From Pantoea sp. RIT-PI-b (GTDB lineage Bacteria; Pseudomonadota; Gammaproteobacteria; Enterobacterales; Enterobacteriaceae): DNA of 64,000 nucleotides. Under the pieces are notes generated by a model. It ran no database searches, was not told the DNA's origin, and saw nothing but the letters and a program-made list of their open reading frames with translations. The stretch covers positions 124,001 to 188,000 of the forward strand of contig NZ_LGIS01000014.1 in NCBI RefSeq assembly GCF_001187905.1, read 5' to 3'. Made by a program: the position numbers and the translations under genes. Positions 25,438 to 33,383 of the stretch are shown here, one piece after another. Every line of letters begins with the position of its first letter. The stretch's first letter is position 1.

Positions 25438-26607
25438 ATGATTAACGGCATTAAAGCGCTGAATCGCTCCCTGCGCTGGGGCATGGTCGGCGGCGGTGGT
25501 ACCAGCCAGATTGGCTACATCCACCGTTCGGCGGCGACGCGTGATAACAACTTTACGCTGCTGGCGGGCGCCTTCGATATCAACGCTGAACGCGGCCGCG
25601 CGTTTGGTACTTCGCTGGGTATCGATGCCGAGCGCTGCTATGCAGATTACGAAACCATGTTTGCTGCGGAAGCGGCACGTGCGGACGGCATCGAAGCGGT
25701 GTCGATTGCTACGCCTAACAACACCCACTTCACCATCTGCCGTGCGGCGCTGAATGCGGGGTTGCACGTGGTGTGCGAGAAGCCGCTGTGCTTCACCGCC
25801 GCCGAAGCCGATGAGCTGGAACAGCTGTGCAGCGAGAAGAAGAAAATTATCGGTGTGACCTACGGTTATGCCGGGCATCAGCTGATTCATCAGGCGCGCG
25901 AGATGATCGCCGCAGGCTTGCTGGGCGAGATTCGCATCATCAATATGCAGTTCGCCCACGGTTTCCATAATGAAGCGGTTGAGCTGCAGAACGAAAGCAC
26001 CAAATGGCGCGTGGATCCGCGTTTTGTCGGCCCCAGCTACGTGCTGGGTGATTTAGCGACGCATCCGCTGTTTATTGCCGAAACCATGGTGCCGCATCTG
26101 CAGGTAAAACGCCTGCTGTGCAGCCGCCAGAGCTTTGTTAAAACCCGCGCGCCGCTGGAAGATAACGCCTTCGTGATGATGGAGTACGACAACGGCGCGG
26201 TCGGTACCATGTGGGCTTCTGCGGTGAACTGCGGTTCGATGCACGGTCAGAAAGTGCGCGTAATTGGTGAGAAAGCCAGTCTTGAGTGGTGGGACGAGCA
26301 GCCGAATCAGCTGCGCTATGAAGTGCAGGGCGAGCCGGTGCAGATTCTCGAGCGCGGCATGGGTTATCTGCATCAGAGCGCGCTGGCTGACGACCGTATT
26401 GGCGGCGGCCATCCGGAAGGGCTGTTTGAAGCCTGGTCGAATCTCTATCGCCGCTTCGCGCTGGCGATGGATGCCACCGATCGCGGCGATGCAGCCTTCC
26501 TGCAGGCGTTCTGGTATCCCGGTGCGCATGCTGGCTTGATGGGCGTACGTTGGGTGGAGCAGTGCGTGAAATCCGCCGACGCGGGCGCGGTATGGGTGGA
26601 TTGTTGA
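25438..26607 (+). CDS. Gfo/Idh/MocA-family oxidoreductase
   Basis: This 389-residue dehydrogenase has the Rossmann motif GMVGGGGTSQIGYIHR and the catalytic signature VVCEKPLCF. It is longer than typical IolG enzymes and carries an extended C-terminal part ending near the VRWVEQCVKSAD stretch, as in a group of oxidoreductases often encoded with IolE-like isomerases. The ATG is preceded by GAGGAG, and the frame open from further upstream overlaps the isomerase gene and should not be used. With the isomerase it forms a two-gene operon downstream of the second LacI gene. Substrate unknown. Confidence 0.88.
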   Translation: MINGIKALNRSLRWGMVGGGGTSQIGYIHRSAATRDNNFTLLAGAFDINAERGRAFGTSLGIDAERCYADYETMFAAEAARADGIEAVSIATPNNTHFTICRAALNAGLHVVCEKPLCFTAAEADELEQLCSEKKKIIGVTYGYAGHQLIHQAREMIAAGLLGEIRIINMQFAHGFHNEAVELQNESTKWRVDPRFVGPSYVLGDLATHPLFIAETMVPHLQVKRLLCSRQSFVKTRAPLEDNAFVMMEYDNGAVGTMWASAVNCGSMHGQKVRVIGEKASLEWWDEQPNQLRYEVQGEPVQILERGMGYLHQSALADDRIGGGHPEGLFEAWSNLYRRFALAMDATDRGDAAFLQAFWYPGAHAGLMGVRWVEQCVKSADAGAVWVDC

Positions 26608-26626
26608 ATCCAGTGCGGTGATGGAC

Positions 26627-26650
26627 CTGGTCGGCATTCATGCCGACCAG
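26627..26650. repeat. Perfect palindrome between convergent genes
   Basis: CTGGTCGGCAT-TC-ATGCCGACCAG is an 11-bp perfect inverted repeat. Its centre (GGCAT-TC-ATGCC) and its position between gene ends match the window's intergenic palindrome family, with a changed arm sequence. Confidence 0.8.
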
Positions 26651-26654
26651 CAAC

Positions 26655-27392
26655 TCAATGCGACCGCAAATCACTCAAAAACCGCTGCGCGCGCGGGTGC
26701 TGCGGCTGGGTGAAGAACTGTTCCGGCTTGGATTTCTCCAGAATCTGTCCCTGATCCATAAACCAGATGGTATCCGCCACTTCACGCGCAAAGTTCATCT
26801 CGTGGGTGACGCACATCATCGTCATCCCTTCCTGCGCCAGACTGCGCATTACCGACAGCACTTCGCCCACCATTTCCGGATCGAGCGCCGAGGTGGGTTC
26901 ATCAAACAGCATCACCGGCGGTTTCATCGCCAGCGCACGGGCAATCGCCACGCGCTGCTGCTGACCGCCGGAAAGCTGCGCCGGATAGGCATCGGCTTTA
27001 TGCGATAACCCTACACGCTCCAGCAATTCACCCGCCTGGCGACGTGCCTCCGAACGCTTCACGCCCAGCACTTTCATCGGCGACATCATAATGTTCTCGG
27101 CCACCGAGACATGCGGGAACAGGTTAAAACTTTGAAACACAAAGCCAATGCGCGTGCGCAGTTGGTTAAGGCGCGTGCTGCTGCCGTGAATATCGATGCC
27201 ATCAAACACGATCTGGCCATCATCGATCGGCTCCAGGCGGTTAACGGTACGGATCAGCGTCGATTTGCCCGAGCCGGAAGGGCCGCATACCACCACCACT
27301 TCGCCGCTATTAATCTCGGCGCTCAGGTTGGTCAGCGCCTGGTACGCGCCGTACCATTTGTTGACCTGATTAAACATGATCATCGGTCCCAT
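26655..27392 (-). CDS. Polar amino acid ABC transporter ATP-binding protein (GlnQ/GltL type)
   Basis: This 245-residue ATPase drives import of an amino acid or related compound through the two permeases encoded just upstream. Walker [10 protein letters not shown], the signature [15 protein letters not shown], Walker [14 protein letters not shown] and the switch histidine in CVTHEM are complete and characteristic of the GlnQ/HisP group. The first of two nearby ATG codons is chosen because AGGAAG lies at the right distance. It is the last gene of an SDR-permease-permease-ATPase operon. The matching binding protein is not in this operon but 8 kb away with the pxp genes. Confidence 0.94.
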   Translation of the reverse strand: MGPMIMFNQVNKWYGAYQALTNLSAEINSGEVVVVCGPSGSGKSTLIRTVNRLEPIDDGQIVFDGIDIHGSSTRLNQLRTRIGFVFQSFNLFPHVSVAENIMMSPMKVLGVKRSEARRQAGELLERVGLSHKADAYPAQLSGGQQQRVAIARALAMKPPVMLFDEPTSALDPEMVGEVLSVMRSLAQEGMTMMCVTHEMNFAREVADTIWFMDQGQILEKSKPEQFFTQPQHPRAQRFLSDLRSH

Positions 27393-27401
27393 GGTGCTTC
27401 C

Positions 27402-28163
27402 TTATTGCGAAGAGGTTTTAGTCAGCATTACCGCCGGCGCCACGCTGGTGGCAAGCTGCGGCGGTTGGCGACGTTTCTGCGCTATGTGCGCTTCGAGTTT
27501 ATTGGCAAGCCAGGTGAGGCTAAAGCAGATGAGGTAGTAGCTCAGCGCCACAATGGCGAACACCTGGAACGGTTTGGTCAGCAGCTGATTGCTCACCTGA
27601 TTGGCGGCAAACGTCAGCTCCGGCACGTTAATCACATAGCCCAGCGTGCTGTCTTTGATGATCGACACCAGCTGGCTGACCAGGCTGGGCAGCGTGTTGA
27701 ACAGCGCCTGCGGCAGAATCACCAGACGCAGGGTTTTCAGATGGCTCATGCCCAGCGCGCGTGACGCTTCATATTGCCCGTGCGGCAGCGACTGGATGCC
27801 GCCGCGCACGATCTCGGCGATATAGGCGCTCTCATAGATCACCAACGTACACAGCATGGTGGCGAATCCGCTGATGTTGTGGCCAATCAGTAGCGGTACG
27901 CAGAAGTAGGTCCAGAACACCACCATCATCAGCGGAATACCGCGCAGCAGGTAAACCCAGCCGGTGGCGGGCCAGCTCAGCCAGCGCCATGGCGATAGAC
28001 GCGCCAGGCCCAGCAGCACACCGATCGGAAACGCCAGCAGCACGGCCAGCACTGAGATCAGCAGCGTACAGAGCACGCCGCCAATCGGCCCATTCGGGTA
28101 TTGGCCCATTAACAGCAGCATGCCGTTGTCATGCAAAATGGTGAAAATCTCAAACATCGCCAT
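27402..28163 (-). CDS. Polar amino acid ABC transporter permease
   Basis: This 253-residue inner-membrane protein of the HisMQ/GlnP family forms half of an amino acid channel. Membrane segments surround the conserved EASRALGMSHLKTLRLVILP loop that contacts the ATPase. The start codon overlaps the stop of the preceding permease gene (TAATG), and the ATPase start lies ten bases beyond its stop, so all three are tightly coupled. A charged C-terminal tail of about 30 residues after the last helix is unusual but not unique. Together with the next permease and the ATPase it makes a complete importer core without a binding protein in the operon. Confidence 0.93.
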   Translation of the reverse strand: MAMFEIFTILHDNGMLLLMGQYPNGPIGGVLCTLLISVLAVLLAFPIGVLLGLARLSPWRWLSWPATGWVYLLRGIPLMMVVFWTYFCVPLLIGHNISGFATMLCTLVIYESAYIAEIVRGGIQSLPHGQYEASRALGMSHLKTLRLVILPQALFNTLPSLVSQLVSIIKDSTLGYVINVPELTFAANQVSNQLLTKPFQVFAIVALSYYLICFSLTWLANKLEAHIAQKRRQPPQLATSVAPAVMLTKTSSQ

Positions 28164-28858
28164 TACCTCGCATAGACGCGCTGGAAGCGGCGGGCCAGCA
28201 GCGCGCCCAGGCCCATCAGCAGCAGGGAGAAGAACAGATAGCCCAGGGTCGCCACGATGTAAGATTCGAAAGTGCGGAACGTCTGGTTCTCAATATCGCG
28301 GGTGACGTAGGTGAGATCCGCCACGCCAATCACCATCGCCAGGCTGGTGTTTTTAAACAGCAGCACCGTGTGGTTGATCATCGCTGGCAGCGCATTGCGG
28401 ATACCCTGCGGCAGAATCACCGCATGCATGGCGCGCACATAGCTCATCCCCAGCGCACGCGCCGCCTCATTTTGCCCGTCAGGAATGGCGCGCAGGCCGC
28501 TGCGGATATCTTCCGAGAAGTACGCCGCCTGACACAGGCCCAGCGCGGTAAGGGAGAACAGGAATTCGGCGTTGTAGTTGTTGATCCACATCTGCAGCGC
28601 TTCCGGCAGCAGGGTAGGAATAGCGAAATACCACATCATCAACTGGATCAGCGTCGGCACGTTGCGGTGATAGGAGACATAGGCTTTAACCAGCCCGACG
28701 GCCAGTCGATTTTCTGTCAGGCGGATCACCACCAGCAGCAATGCCAGCACCATCGCCAGCAGCCAGGCACCCAACGCCAGTTCAAGGGTGATCACCGTTC
28801 CGTCAACGATCATCTGGCCGTAATGGCCGGTTATCACACTGCTGAAATCGAGAGCCAT
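28163..28858 (-). CDS. Polar amino acid ABC transporter permease
   Basis: This 231-residue permease of the HisMQ/GlnP family is the partner of the downstream permease. The hallmark EAARALGMSYVRAMHAVILP loop and five or so membrane helices are visible. It starts 22 bp after the SDR gene's stop and overlaps the next permease gene by one base. Two different permeases, one ATPase and a separate binding protein is the standard layout for glutamate/aspartate, glutamine or histidine-type importers. Which compound is moved cannot be read; the pxp genes nearby suggest pyroglutamate or another small amide. Confidence 0.93.
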   Translation of the reverse strand: MALDFSSVITGHYGQMIVDGTVITLELALGAWLLAMVLALLLVVIRLTENRLAVGLVKAYVSYHRNVPTLIQLMMWYFAIPTLLPEALQMWINNYNAEFLFSLTALGLCQAAYFSEDIRSGLRAIPDGQNEAARALGMSYVRAMHAVILPQGIRNALPAMINHTVLLFKNTSLAMVIGVADLTYVTRDIENQTFRTFESYIVATLGYLFFSLLLMGLGALLARRFQRVYAR

Positions 28859-28880
28859 ACTGTTACCTCATGATCGCATG

Positions 28881-29633
28881 CTACGCGCTGTGGTCGCCCG
28901 GTCGCATGGTGGAAAGGCCGCCCGGCACCTGCAGCGTTGGGGTGATTTCGATGTTGCCGATATTCACCGCCAGCGGTGCGGCGAGCGCGAAGGCGACGCA
29001 GTCGGCGATATCTTTCGCCTGCGGCAGCTCGAAGCCATCAATAAAGCGGCGACGCGCCTCTTCATGATCACCCGAGACGTTGCCGAAAATATCGGTGGCG
29101 ACGCGGCCCGGGCAGATTTCGGTGATGCGCACGCGTGCGCCATAGCAATCTACGCGCAGCTGGCGCGAAAGGGCGTGCACCCCGGCTTTGGTAGCGTGAT
29201 AGACCGAGTTACCGTTGAAGTTGTAGATGGCAGCAATCGAGGTGATGTTGAAGACGTGGCCACGATCGCGCGCCACCATGCCCGGCACCAGCAGACGGCA
29301 CAAATGCAGCACCGCGCGCAAATTGACGTCGACCTGGGTTTCAACCACGTTCTCGTCGGCTTCAAGGATTGAACCGGGATGCGACACGCCAGCGTTGTTG
29401 ACCAGGATGTCGATTTCGAGGTCTTTGCACAGCGCGGTCAGCGCGTTGACGTCGCTGACATCCACCGCGTGTGGAATGCAGCCGGTACGATCGGCGAGTG
29501 CCGCCAGCTGCTCTTTACGCCGCGCGACCGCATGCACGGTGATACCTTGCTGGCACAAGCGCTCCACAATCGCTTCGCCCATTCCCGCCGATGCACCGGT
29601 CACCAGTGCGGTTTTGTAATCTGAAAATGGCAT
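28881..29633 (-). CDS. Short-chain dehydrogenase/reductase
   Basis: This 250-residue classical SDR has the cofactor motif TGASAGMG at residues 13-20, the NNAG motif at about 79-82, and the catalytic YHATK following the NFNGNS serine region. GAGAGG precedes the ATG. It is the first gene of the amino-acid ABC operon, so its substrate is probably the imported compound or a degradation product of it; serine or 3-hydroxy acid dehydrogenases of the YdfG type are the closest functional group I can suggest. The region before it contains palindromic repeats and the end of the BCCP-like gene. NAD or NADP preference was not determined. Confidence 0.9.
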   Translation of the reverse strand: MPFSDYKTALVTGASAGMGEAIVERLCQQGITVHAVARRKEQLAALADRTGCIPHAVDVSDVNALTALCKDLEIDILVNNAGVSHPGSILEADENVVETQVDVNLRAVLHLCRLLVPGMVARDRGHVFNITSIAAIYNFNGNSVYHATKAGVHALSRQLRVDCYGARVRITEICPGRVATDIFGNVSGDHEEARRRFIDGFELPQAKDIADCVAFALAAPLAVNIGNIEITPTLQVPGGLSTMRPGDHSA

Positions 29634-29747
29634 GTGCCTCTCCTCTTTGTTGCGTCTTTTGACTGTATGCAGTTATGCCGCAAGGGCATAAGACATAAAA
29701 ATTTTGAGGCGATAAGCGCCCCTTATAACGCTGTGCTGCTGGCCCAC

Positions 29748-29847
29748 GTGCGCATGAATGCGCACCCTACAAACCCATTACGCCCCCGGGAACACCCTTA
29801 CGCATGAATGCGCTCCCAACGTCGTAGGGTCGCCATTTATGGCGACC
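29748..29847. repeat. Palindromic repeat cluster overlapping the end of the BCCP-like gene
   Basis: GTGCGCAT-GA-ATGCGCAC followed by CCTACAA (29748-29772), a degenerate ACGCATGAATGCGC, and GTAGG-GTCGCCAT-TT-ATGGCGACC ending at 29847. The last unit supplies the final codons and stop of the BCCP-like gene. The cluster lies between that gene and the SDR-transporter operon. Confidence 0.85.
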
Positions 29848-30268
29848 GATGCGGCGCAAATGTCAGAATCTCCTCGTCGTACTCCACTGGCGAAAGATGC
29901 TGCGGCGTGAGCGCCTGCACCGTGCCGCTGGCGGAACTGCGCACCGGCACATACAGCGGGCCCACCTGCACCAGCGCCACCACGTCGCCAGCCTGCACGT
30001 GTTGGCCAGGCGCAACAAAATCCTGCTGACTATGCGGATGGCGGCGCAGCAGCGTGCCGGGCATCGGTGCGCCGATACGTTGTGTTATGGGGGGGATTTC
30101 CGGGGCGGGAACCCTCGCGGATACGGGCGGTGGCGTGGATGGCGTGACGGCAAAAGTTAACCGTACCGACCAGTGCTTGCCATCCAGCGCCAGGCTGCTC
30201 AGCCCCGCACTTTGCATCTTGCGCGCCAGGGCACGCAGCGTCGGCAGCGGTATTGCGGTTTTTTCCAT
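29837..30268 (-). CDS. Biotin carboxyl carrier (AccB)-like protein lacking the biotinyl lysine
   Basis: This 143-residue protein has the layout of an acetyl-CoA-carboxylase biotin carrier: a helical N-terminal segment, a proline-rich linker (about 42-63) and a C-terminal lipoyl/biotinyl domain. The domain is recognisable from GAPMPGTLLR, the GQHVQAGD turn and VEYDEEILTF, which align with AccB's PMVGTFYR, GQKVNVGD and VEFDEPLVVI. Where AccB has EAMKM, this protein has QVGPLY, so residue 104 is proline instead of the lysine that carries biotin. It therefore cannot be biotinylated in the usual way. AccB-like genes are often linked to pxpABC genes, as here. The ATG follows GGGA. The end of the gene lies in a palindromic repeat. 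A structural or scaffold role is possible. Confidence 0.82.
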   Translation of the reverse strand: MEKTAIPLPTLRALARKMQSAGLSSLALDGKHWSVRLTFAVTPSTPPPVSARVPAPEIPPITQRIGAPMPGTLLRRHPHSQQDFVAPGQHVQAGDVVALVQVGPLYVPVRSSASGTVQALTPQHLSPVEYDEEILTFAPHRSP

Positions 30269-30292
30269 AACATTCCCGTCAAAGCGAAGCAC

Positions 30293-30308
30293 GCCCGCCG
30301 AAGCGGGC
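30293..30308. repeat. Small GC hairpin downstream of the Nac-like gene
   Basis: GCCCGC-CGAA-GCGGGC forms a six-pair stem with a stable tetraloop in the 109-bp gap between the Nac-like gene and the BCCP-like gene. There is no T-run in the direction of transcription, so it is a processing or attenuation element at most. Confidence 0.5.
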
Positions 30309-30377
30309 AAAATCGTAATCTAGCGCGTTCGTAAGACGGGCAGTAAGAGGGTTTCGCTTTGCGGTAATAAGCGGGTC

Positions 30378-31301
30378 TTATCCCACCAGCGTTAGCGGAT
30401 GGTTCTCAACATTGCGGCGTGACATCAGCGACAGCAGAATCGATTTCACCGCTTCAGCCGGTTGGGACAGCGGCAGGTGATCGGACATGCAGAACGACAG
30501 CGATACCTGCACATCCGGATCGACGATCTTCGCCATCCACGCATCGCCGCTTTTCAGCATCGCGCGCGCCGCAGACTCCGGCATGATGGTGGTGCCGAGA
30601 CCGGCGCTCAGTGCGGCATTCAGCGTGGTTTGTGATTCGATTTCGCATTTCACGCGGTACTGCAGATTGTTATGCACGAAGGCATCGTCGAGCACTTTGC
30701 GCATGATGTTATAGACGCGCGGCAGGAACAGATCGTACTGCGCCACCTGCGCCAGCGGGATCTCTTTCACCGGCTGCGCGAGGCTGAACGGGCAGACGAA
30801 GTAGAGATCCTCTTTCATCAGCGGCATAAAACGCAGGCCATGAATGGTGCGATGATCGTAAATCACCGCCATATCCATGCGGCCATTCATGATCAGCTCG
30901 CTCAGCGTGGTGCCAAAGTTCTCATTGAAGTAGAGCACGATGCCAGGGTGCTGCTGCTGCACTTCCATCATCAGCGGTAACGCGAGGTTTTGCGCGGCGG
31001 TGCCCGGCGCTAAGCCGACCGAAACGCTGCCGCTCAGCGAGGCGCCCACCAGCTCAATGGCGCTTTGTGCCTGCTCGCACTGGCGCAAAATCGCCTGCGC
31101 GTGGGAATAAAGCGTTTTACCGGCTTCGGTCGGCGTCACGCCGCGCTTGGTACGAATGAGCAGTTGCTGATTCACTTCCCCTTCCAGCGTGGCCAGCTGT
31201 TGGCTCAGCGCAGGCTGGGCAATATGCAAAATATCGGCCGCCTGGGTCAGGCTGCCGACATCAACAATTTTAACAAAGTACTTAAGGCGACGAAGATTCA
31301 T
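30378..31301 (-). CDS. LysR-family regulator closely related to Nac (nitrogen assimilation control)
   Basis: This 307-residue LysR protein looks like a paralogue of enterobacterial Nac, which couples sigma-54/NtrC nitrogen signalling to sigma-70 promoters and needs no co-effector. The first 50 residues (MNLRRLKYFVKIVDVGSLTQ and onward through IRTKRGVTPTEAGK) match Nac almost residue for residue, while the effector domain diverges more. The ATG has GGAGG upstream; an in-frame TTG five codons earlier overlaps that site. A near-consensus sigma-54 promoter and an NtrC-type dyad lie upstream, as for genuine nac. It could be this organism's nac itself or a locus-specific copy; either way it is predicted to be made under nitrogen limitation and to regulate its neighbours. 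Confidence 0.88.
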   Translation of the reverse strand: MNLRRLKYFVKIVDVGSLTQAADILHIAQPALSQQLATLEGEVNQQLLIRTKRGVTPTEAGKTLYSHAQAILRQCEQAQSAIELVGASLSGSVSVGLAPGTAAQNLALPLMMEVQQQHPGIVLYFNENFGTTLSELIMNGRMDMAVIYDHRTIHGLRFMPLMKEDLYFVCPFSLAQPVKEIPLAQVAQYDLFLPRVYNIMRKVLDDAFVHNNLQYRVKCEIESQTTLNAALSAGLGTTIMPESAARAMLKSGDAWMAKIVDPDVQVSLSFCMSDHLPLSQPAEAVKSILLSLMSRRNVENHPLTLVG

Positions 31302-31336
31302 GGACACTTCCTCCAACAGAACGCATGTCTGTTACT

Positions 31337-31354
31337 AAGCAAAGTTGATGCCAA
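31337..31354 (-). promoter_or_regulatory. Sigma-54 promoter of the Nac-like gene
   Basis: On the minus strand the sequence reads TTGGCATCAACTTTGCTT, with GG and GC separated by exactly ten bases and agreement with TTGGCAC-N5-TTGCTT at all but the variable positions and one base. Transcription would start near 31327, about 26 bases before the start codon. It may also drive the BCCP-like, SDR and transporter genes downstream on the same strand. Confidence 0.9.
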
Positions 31355-31463
31355 AATAAGCTTTCGCTATTGAACTCAGACAGGAGGGTAGAGCCACAGT
31401 GCCTCCTAAGGCTGGTGCTGAGTTGATGTGTTGCCGTGACGGCACGTGCTAGATCGCCACCTT

Positions 31464-31480
31464 TGCACTGGTATGGTGCG
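31464..31480. promoter_or_regulatory. NtrC-type binding site (enhancer)
   Basis: TGCACTGGTATGGTGCG matches the NtrC dyad TGCACYA-N3-TGGTGCA, as known at glnA and nac. It lies about 115-125 bp upstream of the sigma-54 promoter, the normal distance for an NtrC enhancer. Confidence 0.82.
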
Positions 31481-31787
31481 TGTCACTCATTAGATTTGGC
31501 GATGATGGGAGTGAGTAAAGTGCCGGTGCGCGGTGTCATCCGGCACTAAAAGTAACACTCTATTAACATCGCGTCAGGCGGTGGCGCGTGACCTGCCGCG
31601 CATTTCCACATCACCCTCGCCACCTTTATGACGAAAGTGTGCGGTCGGTTCAGTCATCGCTTTGTGTTATATCACCACAACAAAGCACTATTAACCGCCG
31701 CTTCGGGCAAAAACCTATTCTCTGGTAAACGTGGTGTTTGCAGCTTGCTGCGAGCCGTTCATGCTGACACAGAGCCAGGATTAACCC

Positions 31788-32990
31788 ATGCCCGAGATAG
31801 CCGATCGATTAAATAATGTCACCGTTTCAGCCTCCGTTGCCATGACCCAAAAGGCGCGCGATCTCGCGGCGCAGGGGATTGATGTGGTGGCGCTCTCCAC
31901 TGGCGAGCCCGATTTCCCCACGCCGCCGCATGCGATTGAAGCCGCCTACGCTGCCGCGCGCGGCGGTGATACGCGTTATCCGCCCACCGACGGCACGCCT
32001 GCGCTGCGCAAGGCGATCCAGCTGAAATTCAAACGCGACAATCAGCTGGATTATGACGTCAGCCAGATCCTCACCGCGGGTGGCGCCAAGCAGATCATCT
32101 TTAACGCCATTATGGCGACCATCAATCCGGGCGACGAAGTGGTGATCCCCACGCCGTCGTGGATCAGCTATGCCGATATCGTCAAATTCGCCGGTGGGAT
32201 TCCGGTGGCGCTGCCGTGTGCGCAGGAGAACGGCTTTAAACCGCTGCCTGCCGATCTCGATGCCGCCATCACCGACAAGACCAAATGGCTGCTGCTCAAC
32301 TATCCGAGCAACCCAACCGGTTCGGTGGCGACCAAAGCGGAGTTGCAAGCGCTGGGCGAGGTGCTGCTGCGCCATCCGCAGGTGTGGATCATGACCGACG
32401 ATATCTATGAGCACCTGATTTATGACGAGGTACGCTTCTACACGCTGGCGCAGGTTGAGCCGCGCCTGTTTGATCGCGTACTGACGGTGAACGGCGTGTC
32501 GAAAGCCTATTCGATGACCGGCTGGCGCCTGGGCTTCTGCGGCGGCCCGGCGCCGTTGATTAACGCGATGAGCAACGTTAATACCCAGAACAGCGGCGGC
32601 GTCTGTACCTTAACGCAGGCGGCCGCGGTGGCGGTGCTGGAAGGTCCACAGGAGCTGTTGCAGGAGCGGGCGCGCATCTACCGCGAACGCCGCGATTACG
32701 TGCTGGAGCGCCTGACCTCAATTGATGGCCTGCGCTGCCACAAACCCCAGGGCGCATTTTATCTGTTTGTGAATATCGCCGGCTATATTGGCAAAACCAG
32801 CGCGGGTGGTCGGTTGATCGCCAATGATGCTGATTTTGTACTGGCGTTGATTGAGGAGCAGTACGTGGTGACGGTGCAGGGAGCGGCGTACGGGATGAGT
32901 CCGTTTATTCGGTTGTCGTATGCGACGAGCATGGAGCGGTTAGAGACTGGATGCGATCGCATTGCGGCGTTTTGCGACGGCTGTCGCTGA
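31788..32990 (+). CDS. Pyridoxal-phosphate-dependent aminotransferase, class I (AspB-like)
   Basis: This 400-residue fold-type I aminotransferase transfers an amino group between an amino acid and a keto acid. The cofactor lysine lies in SKAYSMTGWRLG, the substrate-contact motif NYPSNPTGS is intact, and STGEPDFPTP near residue 37 is typical of subgroup I-gamma aspartate/aromatic aminotransferases (AspB type). The ATG is preceded by AGGA. It is divergent from the Nac-like gene, across the region with NtrC and sigma-54 signals, which fits a role in recovering amino nitrogen. Substrate choice (aspartate, alanine or another) is open. A run of 20-bp tandem repeats follows the stop codon. Confidence 0.92.
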   Translation: MPEIADRLNNVTVSASVAMTQKARDLAAQGIDVVALSTGEPDFPTPPHAIEAAYAAARGGDTRYPPTDGTPALRKAIQLKFKRDNQLDYDVSQILTAGGAKQIIFNAIMATINPGDEVVIPTPSWISYADIVKFAGGIPVALPCAQENGFKPLPADLDAAITDKTKWLLLNYPSNPTGSVATKAELQALGEVLLRHPQVWIMTDDIYEHLIYDEVRFYTLAQVEPRLFDRVLTVNGVSKAYSMTGWRLGFCGGPAPLINAMSNVNTQNSGGVCTLTQAAAVAVLEGPQELLQERARIYRERRDYVLERLTSIDGLRCHKPQGAFYLFVNIAGYIGKTSAGGRLIANDADFVLALIEEQYVVTVQGAAYGMSPFIRLSYATSMERLETGCDRIAAFCDGCR

Positions 32991-32995
32991 GATCT

Positions 32996-33062
32996 CGTTC
33001 GCACGGAGCGACTTTCGTTTGCACGGAGCGAATTTCGTTCGTATGGAGCGAATTTCGTTCGC
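32996..33062. repeat. Tandem 20-bp repeats after the aminotransferase gene
   Basis: Three full units of 20 bp (consensus CGTTCGCACGGAGCGAATTT) and a partial fourth follow the aminotransferase stop codon. Units differ at one to three positions. Each unit contains TTCG near its start and CGAA near its end, so adjacent units can form hairpins. Function is unknown. Confidence 0.85.
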
Positions 33063-33350
33063 CATCGGCTGAGGCAGTTTCAGCTATGTCGTGCGGCGAC
33101 CGAGCAGAGGACGCCTGGCCGCGCCCTCTGCACTCCCCGGCCTTGCGCCAGCCCATCCCGCCGCTACGCGGTGCCTTCGCTCCTTCACGATTCCTGACGG
33201 ACCGGCGGCGATTCGCTCCTGCTCAGCGCCGCCTCTCGCCGCATCCCTGCGGCTCGCCCTGGAATCCCTCACTCGCTCAGCGGGTTGGGATGTCGCCTCA
33301 ACACCCGCGCTGTGACAGCAATGCGTTCTCTTGCTTCATATCCGCGGTCT
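33063..33350. other. GC-rich noncoding stretch, no gene identified
   Basis: About 290 bp of C-rich sequence between the tandem repeats and a palindromic repeat. Open frames exist on both strands but overlap one another, show no family resemblance and have no ribosome-binding site. It might be part of a larger dispersed repeat or gene debris. Confidence 0.5.
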
Positions 33351-33353
33351 GTT

Positions 33354-33379
33354 TTGTAGGGGCGCCATTTATGGCGACC
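33354..33379. repeat. Palindromic repeat (TTGTAGG-GGCGCCAT-TT-ATGGCGACC)
   Basis: This is a single copy of the window's intergenic palindrome family with its TTGTAGG flank, five bases before the end of the pxpA-like gene. It probably marks the transcript end of the pxp operon. Confidence 0.85.
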
Positions 33380-33383
33380 AGGG

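Larger units (their letters stand above)
31302..31787. other. Divergent control region of the Nac-like gene and the aminotransferase
   Basis: No gene is seen in these 486 bp. The region contains the sigma-54 promoter for the Nac-like gene and an NtrC-type dyad, both listed separately. I found no clear sigma-54 site pointing toward the aminotransferase, which may use sigma-70 and Nac. Confidence 0.6.
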
